Assembly (NCBI GenBank): GCA_033297075.1
Contig: MU858054.1
Location: 124,001-188,000, forward strand
Origin: Rhypophila decipiens
Lineage: Eukaryota > Ascomycota > Sordariomycetes > Sordariales > Naviculisporaceae
Direction of reading: 5' to 3'
Length of the DNA stretch: 64,000 nucleotides
In this document: positions 23,886-33,935 of the stretch, piece by piece
Layout of the letters: each line of letters begins with the position of its first letter
Numbering within the stretch: position 1 is the stretch's first letter
Notes under the pieces: generated by a model
Databases searched by the model: none
Told to the model about the DNA's origin: nothing
What the model saw: the letters and a program-made list of their open reading frames with translations, nothing else
Made by a program: the position numbers and the translations under genes

Positions 23886-25207
23886 ATGTCCGACTCTGAA
23901 GACCCGATTGACAACGTCGACGAACTCGAAGGCGATCTCTTCGGAGACGATGACGCCGATCAACCACTTTCCGAAGTCGAGGAGGTACAGAGTGATGGAG
24001 GCCTTGCATCAGACAGAGACGAGGATGAGCCGCGGGAACGTCATTCCGGCGACGAGGACGAAAATGTCGTTTTCAATGAGAAGAAGACACAAGAGGTGCC
24101 TTTGTATCGGCACCGAATTCCACGACCACAAAATGATAAAGTCAGCTCCCCTTTTCACCCGGCGCGCGACTTTTCTCCCAGATCATATCAGGACTGACAT
24201 CACATTAGCTTATTTCCATGAAAGTACCTGATTATATCAATATCGACCCCAGAGAGTACAAGGCCGAGACCTGGGAACCCAGCAAATGGGACATGGAGAA
24301 CGCCAAGTTGGAGAACCCCGTGCCATCCGCCCTCTTTCGCCGTGATCCCGAGACGGGCCGGATGCAGAGCAACACCAACGTTTATCAATGGGACGATGGC
24401 TCTGTCACCATTGCGATCGGCGACCAGCATTACGAGGTCTCGACCAAGCAACTTGCGCCCCAGGGCGACGAACCTTACAAAGAAGTCAAGGATGCACACT
24501 ACTATGCCGCAGCGGCTCACCTGACGACTAATTCCCTGTTGATGATCGGCCACTTCACCGAGCAATACCAACTCAAGCCAAACAAAGGGATAGCGGACCA
24601 CGCGCTGGAGAAGCTCAAGGCCGACATTGCTGATACACAAAAGGAGCGTCAGCGTGACATTTTGATTACTACAATCGAAGACCCCGAGCTGCAGAAGAAA
24701 CAGGCTGAGCAAGCCGAGAAAGAGGCCCTGAAAGCCCAGAGGCGGCGCGAGAACGCGGCAGCCCGCGCCGAAGGCACAAGTAGTCGATACAAGGGCGGCA
24801 GTCTCTCAGTTGGCGACTTGGAAGGACGACGTGGAGCTGGAGCTGCTGGCCGGAAGCGCGGTGCACCAGGCGGCGCCAAGAAGAAGCACAGACGCCCAGA
24901 ATACGACTCGGACGACGATCTCCCCAGCGGCGCACGTCAAAACGACAACTACGACATGGAAGACGGTTTCCTGGTGGATAGTGACGAGGATTCCGAGGAA
25001 GTAGTTGACGATGACGAGGAGGAGGAGCTTCTGGATGATGAGGACGAAGACGAGGCGCCCAAGAAGAAGCGACAGAAGACCAAGGCCAAGACTGCTGCTG
25101 CGGATCTGGATGCCGACGGCGAGGAAGATTTGGACGATGATGATGCGCCGGCTCACTCATCACGTCGTCGTCGCCATATTATTGACGATGATGACGATGA
25201 AGAGTAG
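23886..25207 (+). CDS. leo1: RNA polymerase II-associated protein Leo1 (Paf1 complex)
   Basis: Subunit of the nuclear Paf1 complex, which travels with RNA polymerase II and promotes histone modification and elongation. Exons are 23886-24140 and 24209-25207, separated by a 68-nt intron, giving 417 residues. The N-terminal 70 residues are acidic; then comes the Leo1 core, starting with PLYRHRIPRPQNDK and continuing, after the intron, with KVPDYINIDPREY, SNTNVYQWDDGSVTIAIG and HFTEQYQLKP. A coiled-coil-like QAEKEALKAQRRREN region and a C-terminal half dominated by Asp/Glu runs and basic patches follow, as in other Leo1 proteins. The donor is GTCAGC rather than the usual GTANGT, so splicing here may be weaker; the junction is nevertheless required to join the two halves of the conserved domain. 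The gene ends 261 bases from the convergent palC. Confidence 0.93.
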
Positions 25208-25468
25208 GCGGTCGGTCATTTCTGCAGTCTGTTTGTGCTTCTCGGGGGGAATGGAGAGAATATAAATTGTTTGTATATTATCGTTTGGTCTCTTTTGAGC
25301 GTGTTGGGCGCGCTGGGTCACTTACAGGAACAGTTTGGGCAGGTTATCGTCACGGGACTTACATAAATACAGTGCGCAAACAGCACTTTTAGCATTTTGC
25401 ATTGATGTTTTAAAAAGTTCAGCTTTGGTTCACTATCCTAAAAGGCGTCTGATGGTTTTTGTCTTGTG

Positions 25469-27029
25469 TCAGTAATATGCTGGCGTCCCAGTCGCAGATC
25501 TATGTCCATAATCGCCATGAGTCCCCGGAAATGCTCCGACAGGAGATGATGCTCCTCCAACCAAGGTATCATCATCTCCTCCGTCAGAGCTGCCGCCTCC
25601 GCCCACATCATCCAACGCATCTGGCGGTGCCCTCATGGCCTCTAATGCGTACGCGTCTAGTAGAGGAGGCTGCCAGGGCTTGATGGTGTGAATCTCGCGA
25701 CCGGATGGCATCTGGGCGAATAGAGGGCCGGTTGGGGGAATAGGCTGGGTAAGCATCTATCCTCCTCTTCACATTAGCACGCATCACTCGAATTTCAACG
25801 TCAGAAAAAAGCAGAGAGAAAGAACCAAAACTAACCGTATCATTCTGCTTGGTCCACTTCCCCTCAAGCATCTCAAGAACCCTAATCTCCTCCACTTTGC
25901 CAGCATCAGCCCCCCAGTTCAAGCCCCTTTCCACCTTTCGATCTTCTCGCTTCTCAGTCCACTCCTTTTTGAATTTGCTGGCGCTGAAACCACTTCCCTT
26001 CCTAGTCATTTTATTTTCCTTCCTCTCGACACCGAGTTCTTGCAAGCCGGCGTATAGCCAGGCGATTGCTTCCCCTGTCTGGCCGCTCAGCTCTTTATCG
26101 ATGCCAAAGAAGCGACAGGCCTTGGCTCTGCTTGTCTTGCGCAGGTCGTCTAGGTATCTGATGAAGGAGTCGTTTATCTTGCCGGATTTCGCGACCTGGG
26201 AGGCGCATAGCGAATGGGCTTGCGCGGCGTGTTCGGCTGCTGCTAGACACAGCCGCGCAAAGAGATGGGCGCGGACCTTGGGGATGTCGGGGGCTTTGTA
26301 CATCCATTCCGTGTCGTTTTCGTTGCGGTCTTGGGCGACGATCGCCGGGTAGGGGTCATCTTTTAGGACGGCGAGGAGGGTAGCTTCTGCCAGGGCGAGG
26401 TGGGATTGTGCGCGGACGGTGGAGGGGGAGATGTCTACCACTGGAGCGGGGGAGGAGTCGGCCCCGCGCGAGGTGGCTAGAAAGTCGTAGACTGAGGCTG
26501 CGTCGAGGAGGAGCTTTGTGGCGCTGGTTATGGATGTTTGGCGCTGGGTTGTGCCTACCGGCGCGGTGCTGGTGGTGTATAAGGGGTGTAGGGCGGTTCG
26601 GGCTTGGAGGGTGTAGGTGTTTGCTAGGGTTGAGAGGGCGAAGAAGATCTCGTACTCGAGGGAGTGGATCTTTACGCGGGGGGGTTCTTTGCCGGGTACT
26701 GGGACGGCGGTTTCGGAGATGGTTGGGCGCCATTCGATTGATGGCGCGGATCTGAGGACTACGTTTATCTCGTCGCCGTGGATGGCTTTGTGGGATAGGC
26801 CTGTGTCGATGGCGAAGAGGTAGGGGAGGTAGTTGGTTAGGCTGGAGACTACCGAGGATAGGTTGGCGGTTTGCGACGATGGGGAGAGGCGCTTGTGCGC
26901 CTTGAGGGTGTCGCGGACTACGCCGCGGCGGGTGCTAGCATTTAGGGGAAGGGAGGGATGCGATTCGCAGTTGAAGCTTTGCGAAAAGGAGAAGGCTGAG
27001 GTCGTCGGTAAGGCGAAGGGGTACGGCAT
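25469..27029 (-). CDS. palC: pH-response regulator protein PalC (BRO1 domain)
   Basis: Component of the fungal ambient-pH (Pal/Rim) pathway. In aspergilli PalC has a BRO1 domain and bridges the plasma-membrane pH sensor complex to ESCRT-III, leading to processing of the PacC transcription factor. Minus-strand exons are 27029-25836 and 25756-25469, giving 493 residues, with a 79-nt intron. The start at 27029 gives the family opening [16 protein letters not shown]. The BRO1-like helical region covers most of the first 400 residues (for example [23 protein letters not shown] and [13 protein letters not shown]). The C-terminal exon carries the conserved [19 protein letters not shown] block that PalC shares across Pezizomycotina. 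The open frame runs 32 codons further upstream, but these lie outside the conserved protein. It is divergent from alg6, with 446 bases between the start codons. Confidence 0.94.
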
Positions 27030-27475
27030 GGTTGCTGTGGTATCGCGGTCATGGGCCGTTGATATCAAATAATCTGAGCAAAATTTGGAGTGGTATATAT
27101 CCAAAGCGGTTTGTTCACTCTTCAATACTTGTGACTATCAACAACAAAGGTGTTCAAAGTAGATACAGCCTGTCGAGAATGAGGGGCTGGAGGGGCAGGG
27201 TTGCAGTGACATCACCCCTGTTGATTGATCACCTTCCCGGCGTTCAACAATCCCTGTCGATTGAAATTTGGGGAAGCTTTCCCCACAGCTCCACCAAAAC
27301 TCGCCGGGGAAGAGACAGATTGGTACTCCGTACTCCGTACTTGAACCCGACACCATCTCTCTTGTCGACAACTTGTACCCCGTAACGCAACACGCGTTCC
27401 GTCCGACTTCTACTCAGGCCCTACACATCCGATGCGGCCGTCCATTCCTTTCTGATCTGCAAAACTCTGGTGACA
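27030..27475. promoter_or_regulatory. shared upstream region of palC and alg6
   Basis: The 446 bases between two divergent start codons must carry both promoters unless they reach into the genes. At 27323-27340 the sequence gtactccgtactccgtac is a direct repeat of an imperfect palindrome, about 140 bases before the alg6 start. Related copies occur at 23570 and 30221. Function is inferred from position only. Confidence 0.45.
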
Positions 27476-29323
27476 ATGGCCGGTCCATCGCCCTCTCCCC
27501 ACAAGCCAAGGCGCAAGGCGAAGCGCGTTGCCGGCGACGATGGATTCTCGGGTGGTCGTCTGACTCCTGCAGAACCTCTTGTTCGGCAGCCCTCATTCCC
27601 GCTCGCCGCGATTCTCTGGCCCGCGAGAGGCACCACTTCCCAATGGGAGCTCCTACCTCTGATACTTATGGCCGCCGGTCTGTTCCGCTGGGCCGCTGGA
27701 TTATGGGGCTATTCCGGTATGACGATTCCTCACACTCGGACTTCGTTTGCGCGCAAGAAACTGATGGCAACCCAAGGATTCGAGAAGCCCCCCATTTTCG
27801 GTGACTACGAGGCCCAGAGGCACTGGATGGAGATCGCGACACAGCTGCCTACGTCGCAATGGTACTTTCACGACCTCCAGTGGTGGGGCCTCGACTACCC
27901 GCCTCTGACAGCGTACCATAGCTGGCTCTGCGGCAAGATCGGATCTCTGATCAACCCGGCATGGTTCGAGCTATACACGTCTCGCGGATCGCACGACCCG
28001 GCCCTGAAGATATTCATGAGAGCAACAGTGATTGCGTCGGAATATCTGATCTACATCCCTGCGGCGGTAGTCTTTGTCCGTCGCTTTAGCAGGCTAAGCG
28101 GCGTCGCATCATGGACAGCATCTGTGGCCCTCGTTGCCATTTTGATGCAGCCCGCCACGATCCTCATTGATCACGTACACTTCCAGTACAACACGGTCAT
28201 GCTCGGTTTCGTCCTTGCTAGTATGTCCAGCATGCTTGCCGGTCGCTACCTGTGGTCTGCCGTTTACTTCGTCGCCGCACTCGGGTTCAAGCAGATGGCG
28301 CTATACTACGCTTTCTCAGTGTTTGCCTACCTCCTCGGAAGCTGCTTGTTCCCCCGCGTCAACATTGGAAGGCTTATCGCCATTGCAGCCGTCACGGCAA
28401 TCTCGTTTGCCATCTTGATACTTCCGCTGGTGATTGGTACCCTCAACGATGTGAAGCGAGGGGTCGACGCCCGGCCAGATCTGGATGGACCTCGTTCTCC
28501 ACTTCCTCTGTTCCCCCGGGTAGTGGATTACTTAGACACCGAGGCTTTCTACTACCCCATCGTCGAGCAGCTGGTTCAGATGGTGCACCGGGTATTCCCA
28601 TTCGCGCGCGGGCTGTTTGAAGACAAGGTGGCCAACTTTTGGTGCGCCTTGAACCTAGTCGTCAAGCTCAAAAAGTATCCATCCGAGCTGCTCCAAAAAG
28701 GCGCACTACTCGCAACGCTTGCGTCTATCACCCCGCCCAACCTCATCCTGTTCTTCCGTCCGAACAAGCTCTTGTTACCTTTGGCCTTTGCTACCACAGC
28801 CTGGGGATTCTTCCTCTTCAGCTACCAGGTGCATGAGAAAAGCGTGCTGCTGCCTCTGATGCCCATGACTGTCCTCCTAGCAGGTAAACACGGCCTGGGC
28901 AAGGATACGCGTGCCTGGGTAGGCTTTGCCAATCTCCTCGGGTGCTGGACCATGTTCCCTCTACTATCACGGGTAGACCTCAAAGTCCCCTACGCAGTTC
29001 TCACTCTGCTGTGGGCATATCTACTCGGACTCCCGCCTACCTCGCTGAGCGCCTACTTCCAGGACGGGTCGAGTCTCCTTGTGCAGTGGGGCACTGCGCT
29101 CCTTCATGGAGCGTTTTACCTCACCATGATTATGTGGCATGTGCTGGAGATGTTCCTCAAGCCGCCTGTTGATAAACCGGACCTGTGGGTCGTGGCTAAT
29201 GTCGGGGTCGGGGCGGTTGGGTTTTCCCTTTGTTATTTGTGGTGCTTGGGCAAGTTGGTTGTTGAGAGCGAGATCTTGCCCAAGTCTTGGTTTAGGAAGA
29301 AGGTCAAGGCCAAGACTCAATGA
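27476..29323 (+). CDS. alg6: dolichyl-P-Glc:Man9GlcNAc2-PP-dolichol alpha-1,3-glucosyltransferase Alg6
   Basis: ER-membrane glycosyltransferase of family GT57 that adds the first glucose to the lipid-linked N-glycan precursor from dolichyl-phosphate glucose. Single exon, 615 residues. The start is the ATG at 27476; the frame is open two codons further but without an ATG. Conserved features are the luminal loop FGDYEAQRHWMEIA, the DLQWWGLDYPPLTAYHSWLCG block that defines Alg6/Alg8, the VIASEYLIYIPA and LIDHVHFQYNTVMLG segments, FKQMALYYA, and the QVHEKSVLLPLMP block near the C-terminus. About ten to twelve hydrophobic membrane segments are visible, and the C-terminal tail is basic (WFRKKVKAKTQ), as expected for ER retention on the cytosolic side. 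Alg6 is favoured over Alg8 because of the WGLDYPPLTAYHSW form and overall length. Confidence 0.93.
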   Translation: MAGPSPSPHKPRRKAKRVAGDDGFSGGRLTPAEPLVRQPSFPLAAILWPARGTTSQWELLPLILMAAGLFRWAAGLWGYSGMTIPHTRTSFARKKLMATQGFEKPPIFGDYEAQRHWMEIATQLPTSQWYFHDLQWWGLDYPPLTAYHSWLCGKIGSLINPAWFELYTSRGSHDPALKIFMRATVIASEYLIYIPAAVVFVRRFSRLSGVASWTASVALVAILMQPATILIDHVHFQYNTVMLGFVLASMSSMLAGRYLWSAVYFVAALGFKQMALYYAFSVFAYLLGSCLFPRVNIGRLIAIAAVTAISFAILILPLVIGTLNDVKRGVDARPDLDGPRSPLPLFPRVVDYLDTEAFYYPIVEQLVQMVHRVFPFARGLFEDKVANFWCALNLVVKLKKYPSELLQKGALLATLASITPPNLILFFRPNKLLLPLAFATTAWGFFLFSYQVHEKSVLLPLMPMTVLLAGKHGLGKDTRAWVGFANLLGCWTMFPLLSRVDLKVPYAVLTLLWAYLLGLPPTSLSAYFQDGSSLLVQWGTALLHGAFYLTMIMWHVLEMFLKPPVDKPDLWVVANVGVGAVGFSLCYLWCLGKLVVESEILPKSWFRKKVKAKTQ

Positions 29324-32300
29324 ACGGGCCCTGACTGATTGTATCTGTACGGATAACAGGTGGTTTTTCAAGGTTCTTTTTTCTTCATTGTACATGGTTG
29401 CATTCACTACATTGCGCTCGTACCTTTGCCCGTTTTGGTTTGGCACTTGACAAGCATTATCTCTGGGTTGGTTGAATGAAATAACCTGCGCTCTGTCTGT
29501 CTGGTCTTATCATATAGATAGCAGGTGCTCTGCTACTAGAAATTTTATAGGTATACCCAAAATTCAAAATTTTAGTCTCGATCATCTTTGCGAATCTGTG
29601 ATGTTTACGACGGTATTTGACGCCTTGGGATCTCCGGGTAGAGGCCAGACATGGCAATGTACTGAACTACTAGCGTCTGACTGTGGATGGATCTTGTGAT
29701 TGCGATGGTAGTTCTCGTTCAAGTTGTTCCCACACTGATATCAGGCAGCTACATACTGTTATTCGGGAATAATTCTCGTTGTCGATCACCACAGTTTTCC
29801 ATTTGCTAAGGAATAGCATCCCTGGAGCTGGCTCGTACATACGGAAATTACATCCTCCTGCTGTTTTGTTCCCTCGTAATCGAGTTACAAGGGTGAGATT
29901 AGCTGTGTCCGTGAAGACCATGCTTACCAGGTGAGTTTGCTTAAGGTCAGCCATGTCAGGATGTCTGTTTTCCCTTTTTGGGTATTTTACTGGGTTGGGC
30001 AGGTCCTTCCTTCCTTTTTGTTCTTTCTCGGATTTCGGGCCGCCGTGGTCAGGGTTAGAATATCATGTAAGCTGAAGTGTCCTCAAGGTCTGAGGGAACA
30101 AGATCTGGTAGGTGAATGAATCACTTCTTTGGCGGCTTGGAGTGAATGGAAGGTGACTGTTTGTGAGAGGTGTGAGAGTTGGAACTGGAATTTTTGGTCA
30201 TTGGAACTTTCAGATTGAGACTACGGAGTACGGGTCTATATACCCATTATGGGTGACCAGTGCGTGTGGTGAGTCTGGACGACGGGACAGAGGTTGTGCA
30301 ACTAAAGGTGTGATCGCGCTTGGTGCTCAACCGGCAGCAGCACGTGTAATGTAGATAGGTATGGAAATCCCAACGAATTGGTGCAAGACAGGGCCGGGAA
30401 GTTTAACGTTGAGGGGTCGTTGCTCCGAACTCTCGCAGGATGATCAACGGGCTGACGAAGGAACTTTGCGAGCTTGCTGGACTGCCGTTGTAGGAACGGG
30501 ACGGGGAGTAGAAAAGCTTGCTCGACTTGAGTGGAAATTGGGAATCGGGTATAGTTACTTTTGAGTATGGTCAAATGGAGAGGTTGGGGAGAGCGATCGA
30601 AGGAAGGAATGAAGGGAAACAGGCTGGGCCTGTCTGGGTGGCTCTGTGAATATGAGCAGATCAAAGAAGGATATAAGTAGGCAAGTGGGACTGGGTATCC
30701 TGTTCCTTCCTGCAAAGACAGTCTGTGGAGAGCTGGTAATCACGGACTTTGCTACCAACTTGGGCTGTATATCTGAGAATCGTGGCTGGGACCCCAGGAG
30801 CTGGCTATCGCTTTCTCGCTGCGGGACCTTGAGCTGACTGAGACTCTCGCTCAAGTGCTGCTGTGGCGGTGATGTCTCCAGACTCCAGGTAGCCACTTGA
30901 GGCTGCGGCGATCGGCAACGAGTAACGTTTCTTCCTTCGATACGTTCGATACGGTATCCCGAGCTCGTGGTTGGACAATTCGGAACAGCTTTGAAAGAGA
31001 AATGCCCTCTGAGGAAGTCGAAAAACCAAGACATGGTAGGGCTGAATAAAACTCGGGAATCGAAGCCAAGCTGCCAAAGTTGCTCTAGTCACTGTTAAAA
31101 TAGTCCTGTTATGGTTACCACCTCCGATTAGCGCCTTCTTGGTGGGTGGAATTGACAGCCAAGGGGTCCACCTCAACGGGTTTAGCGCACATCTGTGGCT
31201 CAACAGCAAAACAACGACGAGTGATGAAAGTCTCCGGAGGACGCGAGGATGGTGTCTCGCTCGTTCCAATTGAATCGACAACAGAACTCACCAACACGGC
31301 CACCCGGGGCCAGCACAGCGACATGCAAGCCCAGGAGCCCACTCGCTGCACGAAGACCCAGAGGGTAGCAGGTCCGGCCCTTGGACGGCAGGGAAAAAGC
31401 GGGCTGCATTAGCCGCTTCCCGCCGGGTCGAGAATGACTTGAGTCCTGGGAATAGAGGCTCGTCTTCACGCCTGGCGAGGATCCGAGGATCAATTTTTCT
31501 CATTGCTTTTGAGTCTTACTCTTCCATACCGGTACGCGGTATTTACCGGCAATTCGAGAAACGACAGTTCCAGCATCTGCTCGCAACAGAACCGACACTT
31601 GTCCGTCAGCTTATCAGACCTCACGTCAACTGCCAACGGCACGGAGGAAGACAGGGCCAACGACTGGGGCCGGAACAAAATGTGGGATCCTTCTGGAATG
31701 GCAGAGTGGCCAAGATCATCGGCCTCGTGTGCGACGGGCGACTCCTCGTCCTTTTGTTCCTCGTGAGATCATCCACGCTAGGACAGCGATGTTGCGCGAG
31801 GAGCGCCCCCTTCGCTCTCCTTACCTTTGTTTCTCTTTTCTTTCTCCGTGCCGTGTCCTGAGTGGCCATGGACAAGTGTACCTGGTGTGGTGGTATAATA
31901 ATACTACTGTTGCTTCTTTGTATTCTTTCTTGCGCTCACGACTACACACCTGACCTAATCTCCCAATCTCAGGCAAGTTTGATAAAGCAGCGAGCGACCT
32001 GCTTGCAGCCTTGCTTGGCATGTCAGCTACACGTCGTCCTACGGGACCATCCTCATGCTCACCCTCTTGCCGGATGGGTGAGACCGACCCTTGGAGATGC
32101 AGTCTGCTATATCCATCAGTCAGAAGTCCCTCCCAGATGAACCACACCCTCAGCCCCCTTGTTGGCAGCCAGAAAAAGAACATCTGGGCCTGCGCCTGCG
32201 GCTGCACTTCCCCACTCGGCCTTCCACGACCCCATGTTATTACACAGTATGGTAATCAGGATTCTTCCGCACATGGACATATTCTTGGGCCAGGTGCAGC

Positions 32301-32537
32301 ACGGTCTTGACTCCAATTTTATGAGAGGTGAGGGTGTTTGTCGTACTGTGCGTAATATTGACGTCGCCTTTCTTTCCCATCCATGGACCATGGCCCATGG
32401 GTGTGGGAGGTTCGCTTTATTAGACAGCCATCCCGCTTGCTCTCCCATGTTTCCCCATTCTGGCCCTTTCTCTCGCCCAATGCTCTGACCTGCACCTGTT
32501 TTCACATCCCAAGGACAAGCTCTAGGGGCATTCCAAC
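29324..32537. other. 3.2 kb intergenic stretch
   Basis: No spliced or unspliced gene recognised. It includes the alg6 3' UTR, an AT-rich patch near 29530-29580, a tacggagtac motif at 30222-30231, and overlapping frames of up to about 180 residues on both strands that have no domain, no biased repeats and no plausible splice partners. The part near 32400-32537 should be the promoter of the cupredoxin-like gene. Confidence 0.5.
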
Positions 32538-33935
32538 ATGTTCGCCTCAAGATTGTTGGGCGTAGTAACCGCTTTGGCAGCTTTGGCGGTTGCTCAGAAC
32601 CAAGACACCTCACTCTTACCGGTACCAACAGGAACGCCAACAGCCTCGTCGTCCACAACTGGAACGTCTACCACCTCGACCACGTCTGGCCCAGCTACCC
32701 ACTCCGTAGCTGTCGGTGCGGTGAGAAATACTCATCAGATATTGTCCATGGCTCCAACTGACCCTCGAGCAGGAAGGTTTCGTCTTCTCTCCAAACCAGA
32801 TCAAGGCCAATGTCGGCGATACCATCCGTACGTGTTTCCGCAGTTGCTTCTCAGCCTGTGACAGGTCACTGACACCGTGTAGGATACGTCTTTTATCCGG
32901 GTGGCCACTCGGTCGCTCGCTCCGACTTCAAGTTCCCATGTATTCCATATGAATATGCCGGCCTTCACAGGACAGGGTTTTGGAGCGGAACCAAGACACC
33001 CCAGGCGGCGACGGGGAATGTATGGTATGATGTCAAGGTAAACGACACGGATCCCATCTTCTTCTACTGCGCTGCCCCCGGGTCTTGCGTAGATCATCAC
33101 ATGATTGGCGTGGTCAATCCCTCGTCGAATGAGACGTTCGACGAGCAGATGGCGTATGCGCAGAGAGTCAAGTTCCAACTTGCCCCAGGTGATCCTTGGC
33201 CATCAGAGACGGCTGGCAACATGCCCTCGGAAACAGGCTCGGACAACAATGACCCCGGTTCCAAGTCTTCCTCCTCGGGGGACGACCACCCTCACCTCAG
33301 CGCCGGGGCGATTGCTGGTATTGCAATCGGGTCCGCCGCCGTTTTGGTGCTAGCCGCGGCCCTACTATACATCTGCGGTCGGAGAGGTGGCTTCGATAAA
33401 GCCTACCGCAAGAGTGTCGCGCCGTCACATGGACGACCGCAGAGCCCGTCGATGGTCGAACAGCCCTATGCTGGGTCCAACAACCCCAAAAGCCCCGGTC
33501 AAGGAACCTTTTCGACGTACTCTGGAGTCCCAGATCATGACCCTTACCGCAGCCACACAACGAGCCCTCAGCACCCTTACTACGATGGTTCTCATAACGG
33601 ATCGCCGCCTCCAGTTTTCAGCGGTAACCTACATCCAGTTTATCCTCATCAGCTCAATGGCTCTCCCCAGGGGCCCTACCCACAACCCATGGGAGAGTTG
33701 TCAGCTCAGCATTATTCGTAAGTTTGCCAATCCTTTTATACCTTGCTACTCTGGATCTCAGCTAATGATATTATGTTACAACAGACCACCCCCTCAACCG
33801 CCAGTCGAGCTCCCTACCACTACCGGCCTGGCAGCAACGACGCCCGTCTCTCCTCCACCTCAGTATCCCAATTCCGCCAGGAGAGACTCGTGGACTGCTG
33901 GCGAAGAAGGCTTATTTCCCCCGCGAAACAAATAA
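32538..33935 (+). CDS. cupredoxin-like secreted-ectodomain protein with one membrane segment
   Basis: Predicted cell-surface protein. Exons are 32538-32720, 32773-32827, 32883-33717 and 33785-33935, giving 407 residues, with introns of 52, 55 and 67 nt. A signal peptide occupies residues 1-19 (LLGVVTALAALAVAQ), then a Ser/Thr-rich linker, then a plastocyanin-like domain at about 57-160. Candidate type-1 copper ligands are His88 in GGHSVARSDF, Cys142 in FFYCAAPGSC and His152 in DHHMIG. A Ser-rich stalk leads to a membrane helix at about 220-244 and a Pro/Ser/Tyr-rich cytoplasmic tail. Similar proteins, often annotated as extracellular serine-rich proteins, are common in filamentous fungi; some are GPI-anchored, but this one has a clear helix followed by a basic cytoplasmic side (CGRRGG). 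Copper binding is inferred from the motif; function is unknown. Confidence 0.85.

Noticed and set aside
27470..27475. Alg6 start at 27470
   Set aside because: The codon is GTG; the first ATG is at 27476.
30555..31281. Two minus-strand frames of about 160 residues
   Set aside because: Ser/Pro/Arg-rich chance-like sequences that overlap each other in different frames, with no plausible start context or homologous domain.
31439..31861. 140-residue open frame on the plus strand
   Set aside because: Composition looks random, with no recognisable family or signal; several alternative frames overlap it.
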